Below are positions 25,759-34,567 of a stretch of 64,000 bases of DNA, in pieces; the stretch's first letter is position 1, and every line of letters starts with the position of its first letter. The DNA is from Asticcacaulis sp. ZE23SCel15. GTDB lineage: Bacteria; Pseudomonadota; Alphaproteobacteria; Caulobacterales; Caulobacteraceae. The notes under the pieces are model-generated. The model saw only the letters and a list, made by a program, of their open reading frames with translations, was not told the origin of the DNA and did not search any database. The stretch covers positions 1,163,001 to 1,227,000 of the forward strand of contig NZ_CP130044.1 of assembly GCF_030505395.1 (NCBI RefSeq), given 5' to 3'. The position numbers were made by a program, and so were the translations under genes.

Positions 25759-25770
25759 TTTGATGTATTT

Positions 25771-27051
25771 CTATTCAAACGCCATTTCAACGCCCACGCT
25801 ATTCAGGTCGCGCCAATAGCCGGGATAGGTCTTGGCGGTGCAGGCGGGGTCGAGAATACGCAGGCCCTCGATCACCAGAGCGGCTTGTGAGAACGCCATA
25901 GCGATACGGTGGTCATGATAGGTGTGAATATCGGCCTCTATCGTTTTTCCGAGCAGGGTGCGGTCGGGCGTAATCAGCAAATCGTCGCCAATTTCTTCGG
26001 CCAGACCCGTTTGGATACGGTTCAGTTCGGTGGCGACCGCATTGATGCGGTCACATTCCTTAACGCGCAGATTGGCAATGCCCACAAACCTGACCGGATG
26101 ATTATTGAATGCGGCCAGTACGGCGATGGTCGGGATGGCGTCCTGCATCTGGCTGCCATCAATGACGGCGGGCAGATTGGGGAACTGCGCGATAAAATCG
26201 TAAGCCTTGGCGTCGGGCTGCATCATGTCACCGGGGGCGATGCCGATATCGATATTCGTATCATTTCTTTGTCCCAACAACGCATTGATGCCCCAGATAT
26301 AGGTGGCGGCACTGGCGTCCGGTTCGACCCAGTAGTTGCGGGCGGAGTAGGGACGATTGGCGATGTCCCAGCTTAACCGGCCTGTTTGCTCAATGTCGGC
26401 CCCGAACGCCTTCATACATTCTAAGGTGATGTCGATATAGCCGCGCGCGCCGATATCGCCGTCCTTGACCTTAAGGCTGAACGGGGCGTCGCCCTTGGTT
26501 CCCGCCATCATCAGGGCGGAGACATATTGGCTGGACAGGCTGGCATCGACTTCGATGGCGCGATTGGCAAAACCGCCATCGCTGGTGACCGTTACCGGCG
26601 GGCAGCCGGTGGGGGCTACAGCGGTCACACCCGCTTCATTCAGGGCCTGAACCAGCGGGGCGATCGGGCGCTTTTGCATATGCTCATCGCCGGTGAGGAC
26701 GGTCGTGCCTGCGATATTGGCCGCCGCCGCCGTCAAAAAGCGCACGGCCGTACCGGCATTGCCTAGAAACAACGGCTCAGATGACGGCGTAAGCTCACCC
26801 GAACTGTCGATCACAAAATCGGTTTCGCCCGCATCTTCAACGGTCACGCCAAGCTGACGAAGGGCGCGCGCCATATAGGTCGTGTCGTCGCTTTTGAGCG
26901 CGCCGCTAATGTGGCTTTTGCCGCTTGCCAGAGCCGCGATCAGCAGCACCCGGTTGGTGATCGACTTCGATCCCGGCAAGGCGATCGAGCCTGCGAGTTT
27001 GTGCTGAGGCGGGGTGAGCCTTACGGCTGTAGGGGCTTGAGCGGTTGTCAT
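25771..27051 (-). CDS. aroA: EPSP synthase (3-phosphoshikimate 1-carboxyvinyltransferase)
   Basis: AroA performs the sixth step of the shikimate pathway, joining PEP and shikimate-3-phosphate. The 426-residue protein has SIALPGSKSITNRVLLIAA near the N-terminus (substrate-binding K and S), LGNAGTAVRFLTA at about residues 97-109 (PEP site), and VKECDRINA plus DHRIAMAF in the C-terminal half. The glyphosate-contact segment LGNAGTAVR appears unaltered. It heads the aroA-cmk-rpsA-ihfB order. The gene is divergent from the TIGR02300 gene across 288 bases in which no specific site was identified. Confidence 0.97.
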   Translation of the reverse strand: MTTAQAPTAVRLTPPQHKLAGSIALPGSKSITNRVLLIAALASGKSHISGALKSDDTTYMARALRQLGVTVEDAGETDFVIDSSGELTPSSEPLFLGNAGTAVRFLTAAAANIAGTTVLTGDEHMQKRPIAPLVQALNEAGVTAVAPTGCPPVTVTSDGGFANRAIEVDASLSSQYVSALMMAGTKGDAPFSLKVKDGDIGARGYIDITLECMKAFGADIEQTGRLSWDIANRPYSARNYWVEPDASAATYIWGINALLGQRNDTNIDIGIAPGDMMQPDAKAYDFIAQFPNLPAVIDGSQMQDAIPTIAVLAAFNNHPVRFVGIANLRVKECDRINAVATELNRIQTGLAEEIGDDLLITPDRTLLGKTIEADIHTYHDHRIAMAFSQAALVIEGLRILDPACTAKTYPGYWRDLNSVGVEMAFE

Positions 27052-27339
27052 GAGGGCTTACTAGCAAATAATGGCCAATTCACAATCATCATTTGCAGGC
27101 ATTTAGCGCCGCGTCATCAGGCGGCTTTGCGTTGACCCGCACGCTTGCGGCGCAAAAACACGATAAATTTTAGGGGCAGGGCATATTTAAGCCTTTGACA
27201 GACGGCCTCTCTAGTGGCATGGGCCAAGACTTAAAAATTTCTGTGTGCCCGGATGACCGTGGGCCGCAAACAAAAAGCTGAAATCCTGACGAAGCGTTTC
27301 TAAGGGTTTTTAAGCGCACATTCTAAAGAAGGACGTCTC

Positions 27340-27828
27340 GTGGCTGATCCCGCCTTAGGTACCAAACAGATTTGCCCGAATTGCACGGCAAAATTCTACG
27401 ATCTGCAAAAACGCCCGGCCCACTGCCCTAAGTGCGCCCATGAATTCGACCCCGAAGAAGCGATCAAGGTTCGTCGCGTGCGCACGCGCGCCACGCCGAC
27501 CGACTATGAGGATACTGAAGAAGAATCCGAAGATCAGGTCAAGGGTAAGGCCGCTGATGATGAGGATGAGGATGAAGAGCCCGAAATCATCACGCCGGAA
27601 ATCGACGAAGTGGTTGCCGATGATCCGGTTCTGATCGACGAAGACGAAGACCTCGATCCCGCTGACCCGGCCCGCATTACCCCTGATGCGGTCGATATGG
27701 ACATCGAAGATGCCGACCTGGTCGATGATGCTGACGATGATGATGTGCCGTTCCTCGAAGACGAGGATGACGACACCTTCGATGAAGATATCGACGGCAT
27801 CGGCCCGGAAAAAGACGACGACATCTAA
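27340..27828 (+). CDS. TIGR02300 family acidic protein
   Basis: This 162-residue protein has a zinc-ribbon-like N-terminus, with CPNC at about residues 12-15 and CPKC at 29-32 around the family signature FYDLQKRP, followed by a long tail that is mostly Asp and Glu. This is the TIGR02300 family, found in alphaproteobacteria and of unknown function. The start is the GTG at 27340, preceded by AGAAGGACG. A strong terminator follows the stop. The acidic tail could bind basic partners such as RNA-binding proteins, which is speculation. Confidence 0.88.
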   Translation: MADPALGTKQICPNCTAKFYDLQKRPAHCPKCAHEFDPEEAIKVRRVRTRATPTDYEDTEEESEDQVKGKAADDEDEDEEPEIITPEIDEVVADDPVLIDEDEDLDPADPARITPDAVDMDIEDADLVDDADDDDVPFLEDEDDDTFDEDIDGIGPEKDDDI

Positions 27829-27835
27829 ACATTCA

Positions 27836-27864
27836 GGCCGCATCCGCAAAGGGTGCGGCCTTTT
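27836..27864 (+). terminator. Terminator of the TIGR02300 gene
   Basis: GGCCGCATCC pairs with GGGTGCGGCC (one G-U pair) around a GCAAA loop and is followed by TTTT. It lies 7 bases past the stop codon. Confidence 0.85.
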
Positions 27865-27926
27865 CGTTGGGCGCTGAGATTCAAAAGAATTGACTGTGAA
27901 AAATTTGGAAAAGTTTGAAAAAGGGC

Positions 27927-27955
27927 TTGCGCTCCAAATTTGCCTGCACTAGAAG
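27927..27955 (+). promoter_or_regulatory. Probable tRNA-Ala promoter
   Basis: TTGCGC (27927-27932), a 17-base spacer and TAGAAG (27950-27955) form a sigma-70-type promoter in the style of alphaproteobacterial stable-RNA promoters. It ends 45 bases before the mature tRNA. Confidence 0.5.
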
Positions 27956-28000
27956 TCGCCGCCTCGGACGCGACACGCGGCCTGAGACCATTTTGATAAT

Positions 28001-28076
<76 letters not shown>

Positions 28077-28082
28077 AAAACA

Positions 28083-28106
28083 CCCCGCCATTGTGCGGGG
28101 TTTTTT
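28083..28106 (+). terminator. Terminator of tRNA-Ala
   Basis: CCCCGC (28083-28088) pairs with GCGGGG (28095-28100) and is followed by six T. It begins 7 bases after the tRNA CCA. It may also serve the minus-strand arsC, whose stop lies at 28123. Confidence 0.88.
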
Positions 28107-28122
28107 GTGGCCGGTTTTTGGG

Positions 28123-28545
28123 TCAGGCGACACGGTTGCCCTCCGCATCAATCAGAAGCTCGCCGTCTTCCTTATAGAACGGCCCGGCCGGAAATTTATC
28201 AATCAGATCAAGGACGGCCTCACTGGGTCGGCACAGCTTGGTGCCTTTGTCCGTGACCACAATCGGGCGGTTGACCAGTATGGGGTGTTCCAGCATCGCT
28301 TCCAGCAGGGCATCGTCACTGACGGAGGGCTCGAGCAGGCCCAGTTCCTTTGCCGGTGATTTGCTTTCGCGCAGGGCCGTGCGCGGCGTCAGGCCCGCCG
28401 CGGCCAGAAGGCCCAAAAGCTGATCGCGTTGCCAGCCAACTTTAATATACTCAATGACCGTCGGTGTGTAACCGGCGGCTTCAAGGATCGCCAGCACATT
28501 GCGTGACGTGCCGCAGTCAGGGTTGTGGTAAATCGTAATCGTCAT
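28123..28545 (-). CDS. arsC: Arsenate reductase, glutaredoxin-dependent type
   Basis: ArsC reduces arsenate to arsenite, which then leaves the cell. The start is the ATG at 28545, with GAAGG upstream, giving 140 residues, the family norm; a longer frame would run into the aquaporin gene. The active-site segment HNPDCGTSRN (catalytic C12 region) and the downstream R and K residues (LRESKSPAKELGL, then LVNRPIVV and LCRPSE) match the plasmid R773-type ArsC fold. It is the last gene of arsR-aquaporin-arsC, starting 10 bases after the aquaporin stop. Confidence 0.94.
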   Translation of the reverse strand: MTITIYHNPDCGTSRNVLAILEAAGYTPTVIEYIKVGWQRDQLLGLLAAAGLTPRTALRESKSPAKELGLLEPSVSDDALLEAMLEHPILVNRPIVVTDKGTKLCRPSEAVLDLIDKFPAGPFYKEDGELLIDAEGNRVA

Positions 28546-28555
28546 ATTGTAACCT

Positions 28556-29236
28556 TCATGGGGCTGTGTGTTCCGTTTCGGGTTTGAGAAGCCACGCACA
28601 GACCGCATAGGCCATAAGCGCCCCGGCGATCTGCGCCGCGATGAAGGCTGGGGCATCCACAGGGCGGATACCGGCAAAGCTATCGGACAGGCTGCGGGCC
28701 AGAGTCACGGCAGGGTTGGCGAATGAGGTCGACGCCGTGAACCAGTAGGCGGCGGTGATATAGAGGCCAACGGCCACGGCAATAAAATCGGCCCTGGCTC
28801 TGAGCGTAGCCAGTATGACGAAGACAAGGCCAAAGGTCGCAACCCCTTCAGACAGCCATTGTGACGGTCCTGTGCGGATGTGGTGCGAAACCTGAAGCAG
28901 GGGCTCATCAAACATGGCATGGGCCAGCCACACCCCTGACACGGCGCCCAGACCTTGCGCGCCGACATAGGCTATCGAATGGAGGGGCGAAATGTCGCGC
29001 AAGAGGGCAGAAATCAGGGTTGCGGCCGGATTGAAATGGGCGCCGGAGAGGGGGCCAAACACAGTGATCAGCACGATCAGCATCGCGCCGGTGGCCATTG
29101 TGTTGCCGAGCAAAGCCAGAGCAATATTGCCGCCCGACAGACGTTCGGCCATGATACCTGAGCCCACGACAGTGGCCAGCAGCAGCGCCGTCCCGATCCC
29201 TTCGGCCAATAACCTGCGTTCCAAGGCATAGGTCAT
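28556..29236 (-). CDS. aqpS: MIP-family aquaglyceroporin, probable arsenite channel
   Basis: This 226-residue membrane protein has six helices and the two half-helix NPA signatures, HFNPAATLISALL (about residues 67-79) and SFANPAVTLARSL (about 171-183). Its place between arsR and arsC is the same as aqpS in the Sinorhizobium ars operon, where the channel lets arsenite made by ArsC flow out down its gradient. No arsB or acr3 pump is present here. The arsenite role is inferred from context; the channel family is certain. arsR ends 4 bases upstream. Confidence 0.85.
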   Translation of the reverse strand: MTYALERRLLAEGIGTALLLATVVGSGIMAERLSGGNIALALLGNTMATGAMLIVLITVFGPLSGAHFNPAATLISALLRDISPLHSIAYVGAQGLGAVSGVWLAHAMFDEPLLQVSHHIRTGPSQWLSEGVATFGLVFVILATLRARADFIAVAVGLYITAAYWFTASTSFANPAVTLARSLSDSFAGIRPVDAPAFIAAQIAGALMAYAVCAWLLKPETEHTAP

Positions 29237-29240
29237 ACCA

Positions 29241-29573
29241 TCAGCACCCGCACATGACCTGATCGATAAACGGCTGGCACAGATCCTTATGGCCGCCGCA
29301 GCAATCCTGCATCAGAAACCCCAAAAGCCCCTTGAGGCCATCATAGTCAGCAAAATAGCGGATGCTGCGGCCTTCGCGCACGAACCGGATCAGTCCGGCA
29401 TGGGCCAGCACAGACAGATTCGCCGACATGGTATTTTGTTTAACCCCCAGGGCGTCACCGATCTCACCGGCGGCCATGCCGTCATTTCCGGCCTGAATAA
29501 GCAGGCGAACCACATCGAGCCGGGTTTCCTGACTAAGGGCGCTGAAGGCCGTGAGTGACATTAATTTATCCAT
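29241..29573 (-). CDS. arsR: ArsR/SmtB-family repressor
   Basis: This 110-residue winged-helix protein is an ArsR-type metalloregulator that should repress its own operon until As(III) binds. The recognition region spans about residues 35-65 (GVKQNTMSANLSVLAHAGLI). The C-terminal tail is cysteine-rich, with the vicinal pair in QDCCGGHKDLC and a terminal MCGC, which probably form the As(III) site. The first ATG (29573) directly abuts the palindrome at 29573-29594 and lacks an SD sequence; a second ATG at 29561 is an alternative. It is divergent from the K+ channel gene. Confidence 0.9.
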   Translation of the reverse strand: MDKLMSLTAFSALSQETRLDVVRLLIQAGNDGMAAGEIGDALGVKQNTMSANLSVLAHAGLIRFVREGRSIRYFADYDGLKGLLGFLMQDCCGGHKDLCQPFIDQVMCGC

Positions 29574-29594
29574 ATATCATGATTAATTGATATA
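29573..29594. promoter_or_regulatory. ArsR operator candidate
   Basis: TATATCA (29573-29579) and TGATATA (29588-29594) form a 7-base inverted repeat with an 8-base spacer. This AT-rich imperfect dyad right at the arsR start is what ArsR-type repressors usually bind. Confidence 0.65.
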
Positions 29595-29684
29595 AAATAC
29601 TATGTCAATCCAACTCCTTCAATCGGGCTATGGCACCGCGCCAAAACCAACTATAGATATTTTATCAATTGGCCCTGTAGTCAG

Positions 29685-30773
29685 GTGCGGCTAAGGCTGA
29701 AACGAAACATTGTTCGCATGCGGGAAAGACAAACGTCGTTGCCATTAAGGCCTGAACCCACACCGGTTATCCTGAAACGCAAAGGCGGGCTCAATGTCTG
29801 GCATTCCTTGTGGCTGCGGGCGGTGCTGGTTTTAGGCTTGCTGGGGATCGCTATGGCCGGTCACTGGTTCGACCGCGACGGCTTGCGCGACAATATCGAC
29901 GGTGAGGTCTCCTTTTCCGATGTGGTCTATTTCACCGCTATTACGGTGACCACGGTCGGCTACGGCGATATCGTGCCGGTCACGGATCGCGCACGGATGT
30001 TTGATACCTTTGTGGTCACCCCGATCCGGCTTTTCATATGGATTATTTTCTTCGGCACGGCCTATACTCTGGTGCTTAAAAGTACATGGGAGCGGTTGCG
30101 AACGCGCATGATCCGTCAGGGGCTGAACAATCACATCATCGTCTATGGTTATGGCGCGACCGGCGAAGCCGCGGTCACTGAACTGCTGCGCCAAGGGGTG
30201 AAACCGCAGGAGATCGTGGTCGTCGATCAAAGTCCCGCCCGCATTGAGGCGGCGACCGAACGGGGTGTGACCGGCATCGAAGGCGACGCCACCATGAATG
30301 CCGTTCAGGACGCCGCCTGCATCAAAACCGCGCGGGCGGTCATCATCTCCACCCATCGTGATGACTCAACCGTGCTGATTGTGCTCAGTGCGCGCCAGAT
30401 GAACCCGCACGTCTCGATCAGTGCGGCGGTGCGGGCCGCGGAAAACGAAGACCTGATGCGTCAGGCAGGTGCCGGCAATGTCATCAATCCGGTTAGCATG
30501 GGCGGGCATTTGCTGGCGCGCGCGTCCGAAGGCCGACATGTGGTCGAATATATCACCGATCTGGCCTCTGCCGACGGTAAGGTCGTGCTGAGGGAGCGAG
30601 AAATTACCGCCAAAGAAGTGGGTAAATCTCTTGACGCGCTGACTACCGGCAAGGGCGTGCGCATCTGTCGGCACGGTAAGATCTACGGCTACTGGGAGGT
30701 TGAGACCCATGCGCTTCAGGCCGGTGACGTGATCGTGGAGATTGCCCGAACGCATGAGACAGTTCAGGCCTGA
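29685..30773 (+). CDS. Potassium channel protein with RCK domain
   Basis: This 362-residue protein has two membrane helices (about residues 42-62 and 105-127) around a pore loop with the K+ selectivity filter TTVGYGD (near 84-90), followed by an RCK module: TrkA-N (HIIVYGYGATGEAAVTELL near 145) and TrkA-C (about 275-360). This is a Kch/MthK-like channel that is probably gated by a ligand or nucleotide. The start is the GTG at 29685; an ATG 33 bases further in is an alternative. The next gene starts 5 bases after its stop, so the two are likely an operon. Confidence 0.88.
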   Translation: MRLRLKRNIVRMRERQTSLPLRPEPTPVILKRKGGLNVWHSLWLRAVLVLGLLGIAMAGHWFDRDGLRDNIDGEVSFSDVVYFTAITVTTVGYGDIVPVTDRARMFDTFVVTPIRLFIWIIFFGTAYTLVLKSTWERLRTRMIRQGLNNHIIVYGYGATGEAAVTELLRQGVKPQEIVVVDQSPARIEAATERGVTGIEGDATMNAVQDAACIKTARAVIISTHRDDSTVLIVLSARQMNPHVSISAAVRAAENEDLMRQAGAGNVINPVSMGGHLLARASEGRHVVEYITDLASADGKVVLREREITAKEVGKSLDALTTGKGVRICRHGKIYGYWEVETHALQAGDVIVEIARTHETVQA

Positions 30774-30778
30774 TTATA

Positions 30779-32524
30779 GTGACCCTGACCGATTACATAT
30801 CTGCGCCGATCCTAAGTTCGGCCATTCTGGTTATGGCACTGGCGCTGTTTGTGTCGGAAAAAGTGCGTCATGATCTGGTGGCGTTGATTGCGCTGATGGC
30901 CTGTTTGCTGACCGGGCTGGTTTCGCCCGATGATGCTTTGCGGGGGTTTGCTGATCCGGCGGTGATAGCGGTGGCGTCCGTGCTGGTGGTCGGCCGGGCG
31001 CTTGAAATGACCGGTGTGGCGTCAAAGCTGGCGCGGGTTTTAATTCCGCCCAAGGCCCCGTTCAGCCTGCAACTGATCCTGCTGATGGGCGGGGGTGCGC
31101 TGTTGTCGGCCTTTATGAACAATATCGCGGCTCTGGTCATCACCATGCCGCTGGCGGCAGAGATTGCCCGCCAGAATAAGCGTCCGGTCGGGTCCACCCT
31201 GATGCCGTTGTCGTTTGCGACCATTTTGGGTGGCATGACGACTTTGATCGGAACACCGGCCAATATGATCCTGTCGTCGGTGCGCGAAGACCGGCTGGGT
31301 CAGGGGTTTGGCTTTTTCACTATGGCCCCGGTCGGGATCATCGTCACGGTCATAGGCGTGGTGTATCTGGGCCTTATCGGCTGGCGGCTATTACCGGTGC
31401 GTAAAGGGGCGGGGCGGGCAGCGGATACGCCGTGGCGGGTGCTGGAACTGCAACTGACCGAAAACCTTACCCGCACGCGCAAGGAGATTGTTGCCGAATT
31501 GCGCGGCACGACCTCACGGCTGCTGGCCTTTATCCGGCGCGAAAAGGTGCTGGAATGGCCCGCGGATAATAAACTTAAACGCCTTGATAAGCTGCTGCTG
31601 TTGTCGCGCTCAGGCCGCTCAGTGATCGAAGACAAGATAAGTTTCAAAGTCGCTCCGGCGCTCAGTGATCCTGATCACGTCACCGCCCGCATGGTGGTGG
31701 CGCATGGCTCCCCTCTGATCGGTGAATGGCACGACACCATCCGCCAAAGATCGGACGGAGATTTGCGGGTGACGGCGGTGGGCCCCAAGGCAGCGGTGAT
31801 GCGTAAACCCTTATCGCAACTGACCATTCAAACCGGTGATCAGCTCTATATCACCGGCCGGTCTGAAGCGATTGCGGCGTTTGGGGCGCGCGAAAGACTG
31901 CTGGAAATCGACCGCAATGACCCGGTACCGGTCAATCTGCGCACCGCCGCCTGGACGGTCGGTATATTCGTCACCGCCATTCTGGCCATCGTGTTTGCCG
32001 ATGTGCCGCCGTCGATCAGCTTTCTGGCGGCGGCGATCATTATTGCAGGCGCAAGGCTTATCCCGGCGCGGGAAACCTATAAGTCGATCGACTGGAGCAT
32101 CATTGTTCTGCTGGCGGCCATGATCCCGGTCGGCGGCAGTTTTCAGGCCAGTGGTGCCGCCCATATTGTGGCGGAGACCATCGGCGGAGTCCTGACCGGA
32201 TTACCGTTGGTGGGGTGTCTGGCGGCCATGTGCGCCTTGACCTTGCTGCTGTCGATCCTGCTTAACAATGTCGCGACCGCCGTCATTATGGGGCCGCTCG
32301 CCATCCAGTTGGCGGGGATATTGGGGGTGTCGCCCGATGCCATGCTGCTGGCAGTGCTGGTCGGCACATCGTCGGATTTTCTGACCCCAATCGGTCACCA
32401 GAACAATCTGTTGGTTATGGGGCCGGGTGGCTATCAGTTCACGGACTATATCCGGATGGGCTTCATATTGTCGCTGATCGTGGTCTCAACCTCGGCGTTT
32501 GTGCTGAGTGCACTTTATGGCTGA
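30779..32524 (+). CDS. SLC13-family permease with internal RCK_C domain
   Basis: This 581-residue inner-membrane protein has two halves of about five to six helices each, separated by a cytoplasmic insert (about residues 210-370) that includes a TrkA-C/RCK_C-like domain (DGDLRVTAVGPKAAVMRKPL). The conserved NNIAA and NNVAT hairpin motifs with TLIGTPANM and TPIGHQNN place it in the DASS/SLC13 family of anion or dicarboxylate symporters; RCK-containing members are often called TrkA-C-domain permeases. Start is the GTG at 30779. Its last 10 bases overlap the 3' end of the convergent TonB receptor gene. Confidence 0.85.
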   Translation: MTLTDYISAPILSSAILVMALALFVSEKVRHDLVALIALMACLLTGLVSPDDALRGFADPAVIAVASVLVVGRALEMTGVASKLARVLIPPKAPFSLQLILLMGGGALLSAFMNNIAALVITMPLAAEIARQNKRPVGSTLMPLSFATILGGMTTLIGTPANMILSSVREDRLGQGFGFFTMAPVGIIVTVIGVVYLGLIGWRLLPVRKGAGRAADTPWRVLELQLTENLTRTRKEIVAELRGTTSRLLAFIRREKVLEWPADNKLKRLDKLLLLSRSGRSVIEDKISFKVAPALSDPDHVTARMVVAHGSPLIGEWHDTIRQRSDGDLRVTAVGPKAAVMRKPLSQLTIQTGDQLYITGRSEAIAAFGARERLLEIDRNDPVPVNLRTAAWTVGIFVTAILAIVFADVPPSISFLAAAIIIAGARLIPARETYKSIDWSIIVLLAAMIPVGGSFQASGAAHIVAETIGGVLTGLPLVGCLAAMCALTLLLSILLNNVATAVIMGPLAIQLAGILGVSPDAMLLAVLVGTSSDFLTPIGHQNNLLVMGPGGYQFTDYIRMGFILSLIVVSTSAFVLSALYG

Positions 32525-34488
32525 TAGCTGATACCCACATAAAGGGCGCGCCCTTCGCCCGGATAAAAGTGACGGCCATCATTACCGAACGCATTGGCGA
32601 TGACATTGGTGGTGGTGACATAGGTCTCATCGCTCAGATTGCGCAGGTCGGCATAGACTGACCAGTCCGCATCGACAGGCTTCCAGTTGGCGCGCAATCC
32701 CCACACCGTATAGCTCTCAGTTTTTAAGGTATTGGCCATATCGACCGGATAGCCCTGCGGCGACCATTCGACATTGGGGGTCACCGTCACAGGGCCGATA
32801 TCATAGCCCAGCTCGGCGCGCAGATAATGCTCCGGCGCACCGGGCAGGACATTATCGCCATAAACCGGATCATTGCGGAACCGGAAGCGGCTATAGGTGT
32901 AGGCGGCGTTAAACGACACCGTCTCGCCCAACCTTCCGCCCGCGCCCAGTTCAAAACCGGCATGGCGGGTGCGGTCGGCATTGACGGCCTCTGATGAGCC
33001 GTCAGGCTGACGCAGAATGATAAATTCGCCGTCGATCTCGCTGGTGTAGGCTGCGGCTTGCCAGCGAATGTCGCGGTATTGGCCGCGTGCGCCGATTTCC
33101 AGCGTGGTGGCGCTCTGATCCTCAAGGCTGTTGAACCCCGGTCCGTTGCCGCCGGACAGTTCGCTCAAGGTCGGCGGTTCATAGGAGCGGCTGAGATTGC
33201 CAAAAATGGTCACGCCATCACCGTCATAGCGCAGGCCAAGGCGCGGGCTGACGCCATTGAAATCACGATCGCGGCCCTCAGACGTTGGGAAATGCTGCGC
33301 AATATTGCGCTGAACGAAGGCTGCCTGAAGCCCGGCAATGGCGGTGGTGTGGGGGGCGATCAGGTGTTCGTATTGCGCGTAGGCCTCGGTCGTCAGGGCC
33401 TCAAGATCGCGCCGGACAATGGCTGTGGTTGCCACGCCACCCGCGTTTACAAATCGCCTTTCCTTTTCCAGCCCGTAATAGACATTCAGCCCTGCTGTAA
33501 AGCGGTTGGGGCGCAGGCCGTAACCGTATTTAAGGCGCACACCGGTTTCGCGCGACTGGCTCAGGATCGCCACAGTCACGGGCGTATCAAGATCGCGGTA
33601 GCTGGCGTAAATCACACCCTGCCATTCCGAAAGACCGTCAGTGTAGGTGCCGCGGTACGCTACCCGCCCCAGATCGACATCGCGCCGGAAACGCCCTGCC
33701 ACATTGGCCGGATTGGCGCGGCGGGGATCGGCGGCGATCTCAGCCAAATTCAGCGTGCCGGGTATCTGCGCCTCGGCGTGGCTTAGGGTTAGGAACAGGC
33801 GCTGCTCAAACTGATCGGTGGTCTGCCAGCCAAAATTGGCGGCGATGCGCGTAAATTCCTGCGCATTATTGCGGCGATAGCCGTCCTGTGCCAGATAGGT
33901 AGCGGCGATAAAGCCATCAACTGCGCCATGCGCAAAACCGTATCGGATAAGATGATGTTGATGGCCATCCGGCCCGCCTTCGATACGAAGGCCGTAACCG
34001 TCATAATCGCGCCCCGTCGGCGTAATCATATTGATCGATCCACCAAGCTGGGTTGCCCCCTGCTCCAGCGCATTGGCGCCTTTCAGGATCTGCATATTGG
34101 CAATCAGCCACGGATCGATGGTGTTAAATTCAAACCCGCCGTCCGCCGTATTGATCGGGATGCCGTCCTGAAGCAGCAAAATCCCACGCCCCTGAAAGGT
34201 GCGGGTAAGGCCAGATCCGCGCACGGATAATCGCATCGACTCCGCGCCGTTGCGGGCCTGCGCGACTATGCCCGGCGTGAAATCGACCATGTCCTTGAGC
34301 GTAATCGCCCGACGGTCAGCCCAGTCGGCATCGCTCAGGAACTCGGTCGCCCCGGCCACATCACCGGTTTTTTGGCGTAGGGTTTCGATTGGATTTGTAG
34401 CCGACCGATTGGCCTCAATAACCACCGTGGGGGTTTGCGCTAATGCAGAACTGCCCAGAAGCATCAGAATCAGGGGCAGTTGCCGCAT
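32515..34488 (-). CDS. TonB-dependent outer-membrane receptor
   Basis: This 657-residue protein has a signal peptide (MRQLPLILMLLGSSALA), a TonB-box-like PTVVIEA, a plug domain (about residues 35-150, with LSVRGSGLTRTFQGRGILLL) and a 22-strand barrel ending in aromatic GISYQP. The plug resembles the FecA/YncD-like group, often iron-chelate receptors, but such receptors also import sugars and vitamins, so the ligand is open. It lies 79 bases downstream of the GH115 gene on the same strand and could be co-transcribed with it, which would favour a glucuronoxylan-derived ligand. Confidence 0.9.
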   Translation of the reverse strand: MRQLPLILMLLGSSALAQTPTVVIEANRSATNPIETLRQKTGDVAGATEFLSDADWADRRAITLKDMVDFTPGIVAQARNGAESMRLSVRGSGLTRTFQGRGILLLQDGIPINTADGGFEFNTIDPWLIANMQILKGANALEQGATQLGGSINMITPTGRDYDGYGLRIEGGPDGHQHHLIRYGFAHGAVDGFIAATYLAQDGYRRNNAQEFTRIAANFGWQTTDQFEQRLFLTLSHAEAQIPGTLNLAEIAADPRRANPANVAGRFRRDVDLGRVAYRGTYTDGLSEWQGVIYASYRDLDTPVTVAILSQSRETGVRLKYGYGLRPNRFTAGLNVYYGLEKERRFVNAGGVATTAIVRRDLEALTTEAYAQYEHLIAPHTTAIAGLQAAFVQRNIAQHFPTSEGRDRDFNGVSPRLGLRYDGDGVTIFGNLSRSYEPPTLSELSGGNGPGFNSLEDQSATTLEIGARGQYRDIRWQAAAYTSEIDGEFIILRQPDGSSEAVNADRTRHAGFELGAGGRLGETVSFNAAYTYSRFRFRNDPVYGDNVLPGAPEHYLRAELGYDIGPVTVTPNVEWSPQGYPVDMANTLKTESYTVWGLRANWKPVDADWSVYADLRNLSDETYVTTTNVIANAFGNDGRHFYPGEGRALYVGISYQP

Positions 34489-34567
34489 AATGTGTATCCC
34501 GGTGAAACTCAGATCACCACTTTACGGGCTTTGGGCTGTGTGCGTCAAATTGCATCGCGTATAAACC

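Noticed and set aside
24572-25770. Transposon or genomic island with ends between cmk and aroA
   Set aside because: No transposase, integrase, terminal inverted repeats or target duplication could be found by eye.
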